Shown here piece by piece: positions 17,472-25,581 of a stretch of 64,000 bases of DNA. How positions within the stretch are numbered: position 1 is the first letter of the stretch; every line of letters starts with the position of its first letter. A program made the translations under genes and the position numbers. Source of the DNA: an uncultured Blautia sp. (GTDB lineage: Bacteria; Bacillota; Clostridia; Lachnospirales; Lachnospiraceae); the NCBI GenBank assembly GCA_946557785.1, contig CAMNTH010000003.1, positions 62,001-126,000 of the forward strand, read 5' to 3'. The notes beneath the pieces were generated by a model. The model had not been told where the DNA came from. It ran no database searches and saw only the letters and a list, made by a program, of their open reading frames with translations.

Positions 17472-18248
17472 TTATGCTTCTTTTCCTTTTTCCCTGGCAA
17501 TAAATGTGAGCCGTTCACTGTCTGCCCTAGGTGCATCCAGCGTATAGGCATCATAAACTGCCAGAAGCTCCATCCCTGCCTCCAAGAGAAGTTCTTTCAC
17601 GCACTCAGCCGTATAGGCCCTCTGGTAATGAACCTCTTCCTCTTTTTCATAAAGCCCGTCTTCCCTTGGCAAAAACAATGCCAGCTCATAAACATTGATC
17701 CTGCTCTTTGGATCATAGCTGTTTTCCCAGATAAAGCTGCCGTCCTCTCTGTTCTCAGCAATGGTGCGCTCACCTAGGATTTCCTCATACTTATAAACAG
17801 TATTTATATCAAAGATCAGGATTCCGCCGGGATCCAGGTAGTTATTGGCAAGGCAAAATACCCGCAGCAGTTCTTCCCTCTCAGTGATATAATTGATACT
17901 GTCGCATACACTTATGATTGCCCTTACAGTACCATATAATTCAAACTCCTGCATTTCCTGCAAAAGATACAAAATATCATGCCCGGATTCCATCCGCTTC
18001 TCCATGGCCTCCGCCAGCATTTCCTCGGAATTATCCACCCCGATCATATCGTAGCCTTCCGCTGCCAGCAATTCCGTCATTGTCCCTGTTCCGCAGCCAA
18101 GCTCCAGAACAAGGCCGTCAAAGATCCCGTATTCTTTCAGACGCTCAACCAGATAGTCCGCCCATTCTTCATAATTTACGTTATCCATGAATGTATCGTA
18201 AACGGAAGCAAATGCCCCATAACTGCAGGATTCCTCAGACTTTTTCAC
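17472..18248 (-). CDS. class I SAM-dependent methyltransferase
   Basis: A 258-residue Rossmann methyltransferase with motif I ELGCGTGTMTELL near residues 46-57 and the acidic SAM-ribose contact in MIGVDNSEEML. The N-terminus YGAFASVYDTFMDNVNYEEWA is typical of a widespread, functionally unassigned Firmicute family. It is the first gene of the operon with hslO and nadE and is preceded by a near-consensus promoter. The substrate cannot be predicted. Confidence 0.85.
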   Translation of the reverse strand: MKKSEESCSYGAFASVYDTFMDNVNYEEWADYLVERLKEYGIFDGLVLELGCGTGTMTELLAAEGYDMIGVDNSEEMLAEAMEKRMESGHDILYLLQEMQEFELYGTVRAIISVCDSINYITEREELLRVFCLANNYLDPGGILIFDINTVYKYEEILGERTIAENREDGSFIWENSYDPKSRINVYELALFLPREDGLYEKEEEVHYQRAYTAECVKELLLEAGMELLAVYDAYTLDAPRADSERLTFIAREKGKEA

Positions 18249-18334
18249 TTTTTCAACCTCGCTTTATTACAAAATGCTCCGCTCCTGGCAGGCACCTGCC
18301 TTAGAGCAAAGCGCCTGTCCATTGCCGTACGACA

Positions 18335-18363
18335 ATTATAAAACGGTCAGGCGTTTTTGTCTA
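18335..18363 (-). promoter_or_regulatory. promoter of the methyltransferase-hslO-nadE operon
   Basis: Minus strand TAGACA, 17-base spacer, TATAAT. The start codon is about 85 bases downstream. Confidence 0.75.
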
Positions 18364-18366
18364 CTT

Positions 18367-18415
18367 AAAAAAGAAGCACCAGAAGAGATTCTTCTTAAGA
18401 AACTCCCCTGATGCC
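18367..18415 (-). terminator. terminator of the lipoprotein gene
   Basis: On the minus strand arms GCATCAG and CTGGTGC close an inner TTCTT/AAGAA stem and are followed by CTTTTTT. It sits just downstream of the stop at 18429. Confidence 0.75.
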
Positions 18416-18428
18416 TTTTCATTTTCTT

Positions 18429-19469
18429 TTATTCTACAGGCATGTAATAAACGTCTGCAGCCTCGCCATGATAATAGTAATCTACGCCGTCCTGGTCATA
18501 GACGTCTTCATCATTAGCAAACTCATAGGTATTTCCGCTGGAATCCACCCAGCCGCCATTGCCGTTTGGCGTGATCACAAGTGGCGCCCCATCGGAATTG
18601 CGGTAAATGGTTCTTGTCTGGCTGGTATCCGTAAGCTGCGCATCGCTGAATCCACCGTTCATGATTCCTGTTCCTGAGCCGCCGGATCCCTGGGAATCGC
18701 TTCCCTGACCTTCACTTCCCTGAGCATCTGAGCCGTCCGCATCTTGTCCGTCTGCCCCTGCCGCTCCATTGTCTCCAGTCTCTTCCCCTGCACCTGCGCT
18801 GCTTCCCGGGGCTGCATTCTTCAAAGAAGAATTCCCCACAATAGCAAAGGACTCTACAGCTCCCTTGATGCCTGCAAGGGCATCTTCTGTTTTTACAGAA
18901 CCTACGATGGTATAATATTCATCTGCATTGGCAAATACCTTATTTACCACATATGCATACCCGCCGCTCTTCTCAGTGTTAAGCATCTTAGTCACATAGC
19001 TGTAGACATTAACGCCGTTTACATCTGTAGCCGAATAATCCTGGATCTCAAAATCAGTTCCCTGCACAAGGTCTGCAGCCTGCTCCAGGGAAACTGCCAT
19101 ATCCTGAGTGCTTGGAAGCACTGCAACGGACATATCCTCTTCCCCTGCACCATGGGTGATCAATATTTTACCCTGTTCCGGAGACTCAAAGCTGTACATA
19201 TCCGCTTCATCTATCTTATTTCCCCAGGTAGCATCCGGAAGCTTCATGGAGATCGCTTTATCACTGGACTGATAAATACTGGTCTGGGCATCCGGTGCGA
19301 TGGTAGGTGTAGGTTCCGGCACAGAGGTTGGCTCCGGTGTAGGAGTTACTTCCGATACTGCCGGCTCTTTTCCCTGATCCTCATCCTTATCAAATAAACC
19401 GCATGCGGTAAACATGCACGATATGGCAAGGGCCAATATCATGATTGCAAATGCTTTTCTATTTCTCAT
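18429..19469 (-). CDS. secreted lipoprotein with low-complexity linkers
   Basis: A 346-residue predicted lipoprotein: a basic N-terminus, hydrophobic segment and a lipobox-like FTAC with Cys at about 22, followed by a Pro/Thr/Glu-rich stretch. A folded domain of about 150 residues with a PsbP/DUF-like pattern follows, then a Gly/Ser/Asp/Gln-rich linker (about 235-275) and a short C-terminal Tyr-rich domain. AAGGAGG lies 5 bases before the ATG at 19469; the upstream extension to 19499 is not needed. It has its own strong promoter and terminator, so it is a single-gene unit. Function unknown. Confidence 0.7.
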   Translation of the reverse strand: MRNRKAFAIMILALAISCMFTACGLFDKDEDQGKEPAVSEVTPTPEPTSVPEPTPTIAPDAQTSIYQSSDKAISMKLPDATWGNKIDEADMYSFESPEQGKILITHGAGEEDMSVAVLPSTQDMAVSLEQAADLVQGTDFEIQDYSATDVNGVNVYSYVTKMLNTEKSGGYAYVVNKVFANADEYYTIVGSVKTEDALAGIKGAVESFAIVGNSSLKNAAPGSSAGAGEETGDNGAAGADGQDADGSDAQGSEGQGSDSQGSGGSGTGIMNGGFSDAQLTDTSQTRTIYRNSDGAPLVITPNGNGGWVDSSGNTYEFANDEDVYDQDGVDYYYHGEAADVYYMPVE

Positions 19470-19507
19470 AAGGTCCTCCTTCACTTTTTCCTCTATCATT
19501 GATATAT

Positions 19508-19536
19508 ATTTTACATTTTTATTACAAAAATGTCAA
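19508..19536 (-). promoter_or_regulatory. promoter of the lipoprotein gene
   Basis: Consensus TTGACA, 17-base spacer, TAAAAT on the minus strand, about 40 bases before the start. Confidence 0.8.
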
Positions 19537-19571
19537 CAAATTTCGCCTGTTACATTTGTGAAAAAAATATG

Positions 19572-19598
19572 AAAAAAGGAGCCGCTGCTTACGGCTCC
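19572..19598 (-). terminator. terminator of the carbohydrate ABC importer operon
   Basis: Minus strand arms GGAGCCG and CGGCTCC with a 7-base loop followed by TTTTTT, 14 bases after the permease stop. Confidence 0.88.
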
Positions 19599-19611
19599 CA
19601 TGAAATATCAC

Positions 19612-20430
19612 TTATTCTTTTACTGCACCTGATGTCATTCCCCCCACAATGTACTTCTGCCCGATCATATAAACAATGATCACCGGAATACAGGTGAGTA
19701 CGATATCTGCAAAAATAAAACTCCAATTATTCTTATTTTTTCCAAAGAACTGGTATACGGCCATGGTCATTGGGAAGAGCTTGCTTTTGCTGGACAAATA
19801 CAATGGAGTCAGGAAATCGCTCCACACACCCATGAACTGCAGGATGAAACAGGTAACCAAAGTTGGTTTCAAAAGCGGGAGGATGATCTTAAAAAACAAG
19901 CTTACAGGTCCAGCCCCGTCTATAACTGCAGCCTCATCCAGTTCCACCGGAACAGAAGTAACAAAGTTTCGAATGGTAAATACGCAGAAGGGAATCATGG
20001 CGCTGGTAAAAACCAAAATAATTCCGGTTCTAGTATCATTCAGGCGTGCTGCTGATAGTACGCGCACTAAGGTAACATAGTTTACCGGAAAAAATAATCC
20101 GCAAAGCACAAAGTAATATAACAATACATTTAGTTTTGTACGCTTTCTGCACAAAACAAATGCTGCCATAGCACAAAGCACTACACCAAGAGTAGTTGCC
20201 ACCAAAGCATAGGTAAGGCTGTTTACAAAGCCCTGCATCAGTTTTCCCTGTTCAATCACTTCTGTATAGTTACTGAAAAGCCACTGCGTTGGAAGATGCA
20301 GGTTCATTCTGGCTGCCTCAGCCTTGGGCTTAAAGGAGTTGAGCAAAACCATATAGAAAGGCGCCAGAACCAGAAGACACAGGATAATGCAGACTACATG
20401 CTTCAAAACTGCCTGAATCGTTTTCTTCAT
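19612..20430 (-). CDS. carbohydrate ABC transporter permease (MalG family)
   Basis: A 272-residue inner permease with six predicted membrane segments and the cytoplasmic EAA loop (DEAAVIDGAGPVSLFFKIILP) that docks the ATPase. MalG-type length. It overlaps the upstream permease gene by one base. No ATPase gene lies in the operon, so a shared MsmX-like ATPase elsewhere is expected, as is usual for CUT1 importers of Firmicutes. Confidence 0.93.
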   Translation of the reverse strand: MKKTIQAVLKHVVCIILCLLVLAPFYMVLLNSFKPKAEAARMNLHLPTQWLFSNYTEVIEQGKLMQGFVNSLTYALVATTLGVVLCAMAAFVLCRKRTKLNVLLYYFVLCGLFFPVNYVTLVRVLSAARLNDTRTGIILVFTSAMIPFCVFTIRNFVTSVPVELDEAAVIDGAGPVSLFFKIILPLLKPTLVTCFILQFMGVWSDFLTPLYLSSKSKLFPMTMAVYQFFGKNKNNWSFIFADIVLTCIPVIIVYMIGQKYIVGGMTSGAVKE

Positions 20431-21311
20431 TACTGCTGTACCTCCTGTTTTCCTAATGTTTTAACAATAAACACGCCAACCACAGCTGTGATAATCAAAA
20501 GAATTGTATTCAATGCAGTGGACATACCATACTGTCCTCTGGAATACAGCTGGAATGCATAGGTTGTAAGAACCTCTGTTGCATGCCCGGGACCTCCGTT
20601 GGTAAGAACGTAAACAATATCAAATACTTTCAAACCGTATGTAATACCAAATACCAGGTTGATCATAATAGAGCCAGTCAGCATCGGCAATGTAACATAA
20701 CGAAGTCTCTGCCAGAAGTTGGCACCGTCGATCTGCGCGGCTTCATAGTAGGATTTTGGAATGGTATTTAATCCAGCAAGGAAAATGGTCATAACATAAC
20801 CAATGCCGCGCCAGGCATCCACACCGATGATAGATTTCCAGACCACGTTCAGGTCAGATAACCATTTCAGTTTAAAAAAGTCCAGATGAACAGCCTCAAA
20901 GAACATATTTAAAAGACCGTTATTATAGTTCAGAATGGATTTAAAAATAAGACCGATGATCACAAAGGGCAGAATAGACGGCAGATAAAGCACCGTACGG
21001 TAAAAGCCCTGTCCCCGAAGCCCTTCCTGAAGCATAATGGCAATGAGAAGCGCAGGAATCAGCTTCACGATATTGGAAACGATGGTAAACATCAAAGTAT
21101 GCCCGATACCGGAAAGATAATTTTTATCGGACAGAAAAATTTCTTTGTAATTATCAAGCCCTACAAAATGTACTCCTGTAAGAACACTCCTTGAATTCCA
21201 GTCTGTTACGGAATATCCCACACCCATGATGCTGGGGAGCAGGAAAAAGATTATGTACAGCGCCAAAGGCACGATCAAAAACCACTGGGGGTAAATCCTC
21301 TTTTTATTCAC
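20430..21311 (-). CDS. carbohydrate ABC transporter permease (MalF/UgpA family)
   Basis: A 293-residue permease with six membrane segments and the EAA-loop sequence YYEAAQIDGANFWQRLRYVTLP. It is the partner of the MalG-type permease, with which it shares a stop/start overlap. It lies downstream of the binding-protein gene, separated by a 28-base perfect palindrome likely to tune the ratio of binding protein to permease. Confidence 0.93.
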   Translation of the reverse strand: MNKKRIYPQWFLIVPLALYIIFFLLPSIMGVGYSVTDWNSRSVLTGVHFVGLDNYKEIFLSDKNYLSGIGHTLMFTIVSNIVKLIPALLIAIMLQEGLRGQGFYRTVLYLPSILPFVIIGLIFKSILNYNNGLLNMFFEAVHLDFFKLKWLSDLNVVWKSIIGVDAWRGIGYVMTIFLAGLNTIPKSYYEAAQIDGANFWQRLRYVTLPMLTGSIMINLVFGITYGLKVFDIVYVLTNGGPGHATEVLTTYAFQLYSRGQYGMSTALNTILLIITAVVGVFIVKTLGKQEVQQ

Positions 21312-21342
21312 GCAAAGCTCCTCCCTTTTCTTTTTTAGAATA

Positions 21343-21370
21343 AATGGTGCGGAGAATTCTCCGCACCATT
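21343..21370. other. 28-base perfect palindrome between binding-protein and permease genes
   Basis: The sequence is self-complementary over all 28 bases, centred on GAATTC at 21354-21359. As RNA it would form a very stable stem right after the binding-protein stop. There is no U tract, so partial attenuation or 3'-end protection of the binding-protein mRNA is more likely than full termination. Confidence 0.7.
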
Positions 21371-21385
21371 ACTATGCTGCATTCA

Positions 21386-22702
21386 TTAGTTCCAAGCCGG
21401 ATCCCCTGCAACCTTCGCAGCCTCTGCACGGTTGGTATCCATGTTTGCCAGAACATCGTTTGCTTCCATTTCTCCTAAGCAGAAGGAAACAAGATCCTGA
21501 CCGAAGTTCATCCAGTAGTCATTTGTGTATTTTGTTCCATTCTGAAGAACGGATACTGCCATCTTTTCTTCCGGAATGCTGTTCATAAATTCTTCTTCTT
21601 CAGGCAGCCAGTGCTGTTCTACAGCATCATCGTTTGCATGGATGTTAGTGTAGGACGGAGAATTGTCCAGGATTTCCTGTAAGCTTTCTGTCTGTGCAAC
21701 AAAGTTGAACCATTCTTTTACAAGTTCCGGATGCTCGCTTCCGTTATAACCAAACATAGTGGGGCCGGCCGGGCTTGACGGGAACCAGGTGTTGTCTCCA
21801 AGAGGCTCAATGAACAGTCCGAACTCATCTTCTGTACCTGTATCTTCTTTGATCTGTTTGATATAGCTGGAGTTAGCCAATGCCATTGCACAGTTTCTGT
21901 CAGCAAATTCATTTGCCATATTGGTGCTGTCTGTACCGATCCAGTCTTCTCCGAAGTATCCAGCATCAGAAAACTCTTTAAACTGATTAAGAACTTCAAG
22001 CATCTTCTCATTATCAGCAAAAGTAGCTGTGTTATTGTTCAGTGCTTCATATAAACCAGGCTGTGCTTCCTCATAAATGCCGCCGATCTGGAAGAAAGGA
22101 AGCTGATGCTGCCATCCGTCTGCACCCGGCATAAACCATGGAGTAATTCCTGCATCCAGAATCTGTGCGCAAAGGGCTTTCAGCTCTTCATAGTTTGCAG
22201 GAACTTCCCAGCCGTTTTCTTCAAATAAAGATTTATTATACAGCATTACATACTCCGGAGAGTTATGCCAGAACTGCATACCATAAAGCTTATCATTACA
22301 TTTACATGCAGCCCGTCTTACTTCCGGAATCTTTGCTTCCCACTCAGCACCTGTAAAGTCGATGCAGTATTTTTCCGGATCAACGATTTGAGACTCTATT
22401 GCAAATGGGTTGGACTGGATCCAGAAAACATCTGTACAGGAGTCTGTTGCCAGCTTGGACAGAAGAATATCGGAATACTGATCTGCCGGAATCGTCTGAA
22501 GGTCAACAGTTACGCCATAGGTATCTTCAAAACGGTCAATCGTTGCTTTATAACGGTCATCCATCCATCCTGCAGATACGAGAATACTCAGCTCCTCACC
22601 TGCAAATTCATCTGTTGCAGCAGATACGTTCATTGCCATCCCTGCAGTCATGGAAACTGCCATTGCAGCTGTCAATACTGCTGATAAAGCTTTTTTCTTC
22701 AT
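21386..22702 (-). CDS. extracellular carbohydrate-binding protein (CUT1 family)
   Basis: A 438-residue family-1 solute-binding protein with a signal peptide of about 28 residues ending VSA. Segments such as DVFWIQSNPF and WWM-poor, aromatic-rich ligand loops fit an oligosaccharide binder. It contains no cysteine near the cleavage site, so there is no lipobox, which is odd for a monoderm importer. It is the first gene of the importer operon, divergent from a YesM/YesN two-component pair that probably controls it. Confidence 0.9.
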   Translation of the reverse strand: MKKKALSAVLTAAMAVSMTAGMAMNVSAATDEFAGEELSILVSAGWMDDRYKATIDRFEDTYGVTVDLQTIPADQYSDILLSKLATDSCTDVFWIQSNPFAIESQIVDPEKYCIDFTGAEWEAKIPEVRRAACKCNDKLYGMQFWHNSPEYVMLYNKSLFEENGWEVPANYEELKALCAQILDAGITPWFMPGADGWQHQLPFFQIGGIYEEAQPGLYEALNNNTATFADNEKMLEVLNQFKEFSDAGYFGEDWIGTDSTNMANEFADRNCAMALANSSYIKQIKEDTGTEDEFGLFIEPLGDNTWFPSSPAGPTMFGYNGSEHPELVKEWFNFVAQTESLQEILDNSPSYTNIHANDDAVEQHWLPEEEEFMNSIPEEKMAVSVLQNGTKYTNDYWMNFGQDLVSFCLGEMEANDVLANMDTNRAEAAKVAGDPAWN

Positions 22703-22918
22703 TTTATCTTCCTCCTCTTAATTTAAGTTCCCGTTGTCTCTGAACTTTTTTGTTGCATTTAGTTTACCAAATTGTCTAACAGGAATCTATGGATTATTCC
22801 AATTATATTTTGTACTTTTTTCACAGCAATGTGCGTTTTCCACAATTTTTCATTGTGTCTTTTAACTATTTTGTTCAATACCATTTCCAAAAACCTCAAT
22901 GATTTTTCCCAAAATCTA

Positions 22919-22927
22919 TGCTATAAT
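22919..22927 (+). promoter_or_regulatory. extended -10 promoter of the two-component operon
   Basis: TGCTATAAT, an extended -10 (TGnTATAAT), 50 bases before the kinase start; no good -35 is seen. The region 22703-22976 between the divergent units otherwise shows only AT-rich sequence. Confidence 0.55.
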
Positions 22928-22976
22928 GTGAACACTCAAGGAACGTAGGAACAATACAGCAAAGGAGGATCTCCAT

Positions 22977-24788
22977 TTGAGACACACAAAAAAGCTTCAG
23001 ACAAAGCTATTCCAGGCAGACCTTCTCCTGGCATGCCTTATACTTTTTTCATTTGCCGCCTTTTTTTATATATTTGTATCAAGACAGCTGATCAGCAGCC
23101 AGATACAGGCAATGCAGTCTTTGAATGACAATTTCCTGAACCAGGTAGAGTCATCGCTTCGGAGTCTGGACGCAGTATCTGCCAACATTAATTACAGCAA
23201 CATCTCCAAGGATCCCCTGGACAGCTCCTTTAACCTGAATATTTCTTATGACATGCTCAATGACATGGCAGAACTCTTTATTTCTATCAGCGGTACGGAA
23301 CTAATGGCAGATCAAATCAATCTTTATGACTTTTCCGGCAATACACTTCAGGCAGGCATGTCCACCATGGTCAAAAAGGCTACGGAAGAACAGCTGGAAT
23401 TGGCAGAAAAAGCACAAAGCTTAGGCGGAGGGAAGCTTATTACACTCCCTTATAAAACAGATGCATATTCCAAATCTACCAAGGCAGACAAATGGTTCAT
23501 ATCCCTTTACCGCAGCTTTTTTAATCAATACGGCCGTTCTGTAGGAACCATTGAAACTATGAAACAGTGTAAATCCATCTTTAAGGGAATCTCTTCCTAT
23601 AAAAAAAAGAACAGAGGAGCCGCTGCTTCTGTATTCATTTTTGATCAGGAAGGGAATCTGGTATATCCCTATGATACAGAGCCAGAAGAAACGGCTCTCA
23701 TACAGAAATATTTTAACCTGGGTCTGGATTCCGGAAAAGCATTCAAAAGCCCTCTCACGCAGGAGCAGGAATACGCAGCATGGTCTGTTTCCAAATATTC
23801 CGGCTATACCTACCTTACCATTCAGCCGAAGAAGGTCATTTTAGGCCCTGTTTATCATCTGCTGGAAATTCTGCTGGCGGTTGTAGGTCTCTTCCTGGCA
23901 GTTTCCGTTCTGATCTCCTATCGGCAGTCCCGCTCCCTGGTAAAGCCGATCAAACATCTCAAGCACATTATCCAGCGTCTGGAGCTTGACACTCTCGGCC
24001 AGGAAAAAGCTACCTCCTATCCTGTCTCCGTCAATGAGCTTGAGGAGCTTTACCAGGCTTTTCAGAATATGAGCGACAGCCTGAAGAATTCCATGAACCA
24101 ACTGATAGAAGCCCAGGAGCAAGAGGTTAAGTCCCGTACCCTTGCCCTTCAGACTCAGATCAATCCTCATTTTTACTATAATTCCCTCTCCAGCATCATT
24201 GTGCTTGCAGAAAACGGAGATACAGACGTAGTCATCCGAATGTGCCGCAATCTCTCCAGGATCATGCGGTATATTACAGATACTTCTTCCACAGTAGTTT
24301 CCCTTGAACAGGAAATCGACTATGTAAAAAAATATCTTTACTGCATGAAGGTACGGTATCAGTCCAGTTTAAATTACGAAGTATCCATAGCAGACTCTCT
24401 GCTTAATGAACCGGTTCCCAAGCTTCTTATCCAGCCAATTGTGGAAAATGCCATTAAGTATGGCTCCAACTGCCAGCCGCCCTGGACTATTACGGTCCGA
24501 AGCATTGTAACAGATACAAGCTGGCAGGTAGACGTTATCGACTCCGGCAGCGGCTTTACAAAAGAAGCCATGGACAAGATCAGCAAAAACATCCAGGATG
24601 CGCATAAAAATCCAGGAATGCCTGCATTAAAAATCAATGGGCTTGGCACACTGAATGTATATCTTCGCTGGAAACTTTTCTGCAAAGATGATATAATTTT
24701 TTCATATGGAAATACCCCGGAGGGACACGGCATCGTTTCTATAGGACGATATTTCTCCAAGGGTACCGAAAGCGGAGGAAACCCATGA
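22977..24788 (+). CDS. YesM-family sensor histidine kinase
   Basis: A 603-residue kinase with membrane segments at about 14-35 and 292-312 flanking an extracellular sensor domain, then a HAMP linker. The His_kinase motif QINPHFYYN has the phospho-acceptor His398, and the ATPase domain has VENAIKYG (N box) and DSGSGF (G box). It starts at TTG, with AAAGGAGG 8 bases upstream; no ATG fits. The response-regulator gene overlaps its end by 4 bases. YesM kinases sense sugars outside the cell, often through a binding protein; the divergent importer is the likely target. Confidence 0.93.
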   Translation: MRHTKKLQTKLFQADLLLACLILFSFAAFFYIFVSRQLISSQIQAMQSLNDNFLNQVESSLRSLDAVSANINYSNISKDPLDSSFNLNISYDMLNDMAELFISISGTELMADQINLYDFSGNTLQAGMSTMVKKATEEQLELAEKAQSLGGGKLITLPYKTDAYSKSTKADKWFISLYRSFFNQYGRSVGTIETMKQCKSIFKGISSYKKKNRGAAASVFIFDQEGNLVYPYDTEPEETALIQKYFNLGLDSGKAFKSPLTQEQEYAAWSVSKYSGYTYLTIQPKKVILGPVYHLLEILLAVVGLFLAVSVLISYRQSRSLVKPIKHLKHIIQRLELDTLGQEKATSYPVSVNELEELYQAFQNMSDSLKNSMNQLIEAQEQEVKSRTLALQTQINPHFYYNSLSSIIVLAENGDTDVVIRMCRNLSRIMRYITDTSSTVVSLEQEIDYVKKYLYCMKVRYQSSLNYEVSIADSLLNEPVPKLLIQPIVENAIKYGSNCQPPWTITVRSIVTDTSWQVDVIDSGSGFTKEAMDKISKNIQDAHKNPGMPALKINGLGTLNVYLRWKLFCKDDIIFSYGNTPEGHGIVSIGRYFSKGTESGGNP

Positions 24789-25540
24789 AATACACAGTAA
24801 TCGTCGCGGAGGACGAAGAATTATTATTAAACAACCTGATCTCCAAGATCCGGAAGGCGGACCCGGATTTTGAAGTCATAGGAAAAGCCCAGACAGGCAG
24901 CCAGGCGTATGAGCTTGTGGAAGAATTAAATCCTGATGTCCTTATTACTGACATCCGAATGCCGGTTATGGATGGAATTACGCTTCTCGCAGAGGTACGC
25001 AAGCAGTTCCCATTAGTGAAGTTCATCATCACCAGCGGTTTTTCGGATTTCGAATACGCTAAGAAAGCAATCAGCCTGAAGGTATCGGATTATCTTTTAA
25101 AGCCTGTAGATTCCGAAGAGCTGAAATCTGCCCTTTTTAAAGTCAAAAATGAATTTCTCATTACCAAAAGCAGCTATGAGGATGTTTTTAATGCAGGCAC
25201 CACCAGGATGCCTCCCGGAAAAATCGCAGAGCTTTTGAAGGATTTCCTGGTGGAAAACTACAGCCAGGACATCAACCTGAATCTCATAGCAGACAATATG
25301 AATTACAGCTCAAGCTACCTTACCAGGATTTTCTGCCAGGTTTATGACTGTACCCCGTCCAAATACATTACCAACCTGCGCATCAGCAATGCCCAGAAAA
25401 TGCTGCTGCACAACCCGGAGTTTTCTATCCGGCAGATTAGCGAGGCTGTAGGGTATCATGACCAGGGCTATTTCAGCCGGATCTTCAAAAAGCAAACTGG
25501 CTTAAGTCCCTTTGAATTTCGGGAGGATGCAGAAATTTAA
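24785..25540 (+). CDS. YesN-type response regulator with AraC DNA-binding domain
   Basis: A 251-residue regulator: a receiver domain with acidic pocket AEDEE near 8-12 and phospho-acceptor Asp56 in LITDIRMPVMDG, then an AraC-type double helix-turn-helix at about 150-247 (NLIADNMNYSSSYLTRIF and IRQISEAVGYHDQGYFSRIFKK). It is shorter than typical YesN proteins because the middle linker domain is missing. It is translated with the kinase through an ATGA overlap. Confidence 0.93.
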   Translation: MKYTVIVAEDEELLLNNLISKIRKADPDFEVIGKAQTGSQAYELVEELNPDVLITDIRMPVMDGITLLAEVRKQFPLVKFIITSGFSDFEYAKKAISLKVSDYLLKPVDSEELKSALFKVKNEFLITKSSYEDVFNAGTTRMPPGKIAELLKDFLVENYSQDINLNLIADNMNYSSSYLTRIFCQVYDCTPSKYITNLRISNAQKMLLHNPEFSIRQISEAVGYHDQGYFSRIFKKQTGLSPFEFREDAEI

Positions 25541-25543
25541 AAT

Positions 25544-25581
25544 GTGCCGCCCCATTTTGTATTGCGGGGGCAGCACGTTTT
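25544..25581. terminator. bidirectional terminator between converging genes
   Basis: Arms of ten paired bases with one mismatch (GTGC-GCCCC and GGGGC-GCAC), a 13-base loop and TTTTATTT on the plus side; A-rich on the other side. It separates the response-regulator and helicase genes. Confidence 0.75.

Noticed and set aside
24739-25032. Minus-strand frame opposite the response regulator
   Set aside because: Shadow of the receiver domain; no ribosome site.
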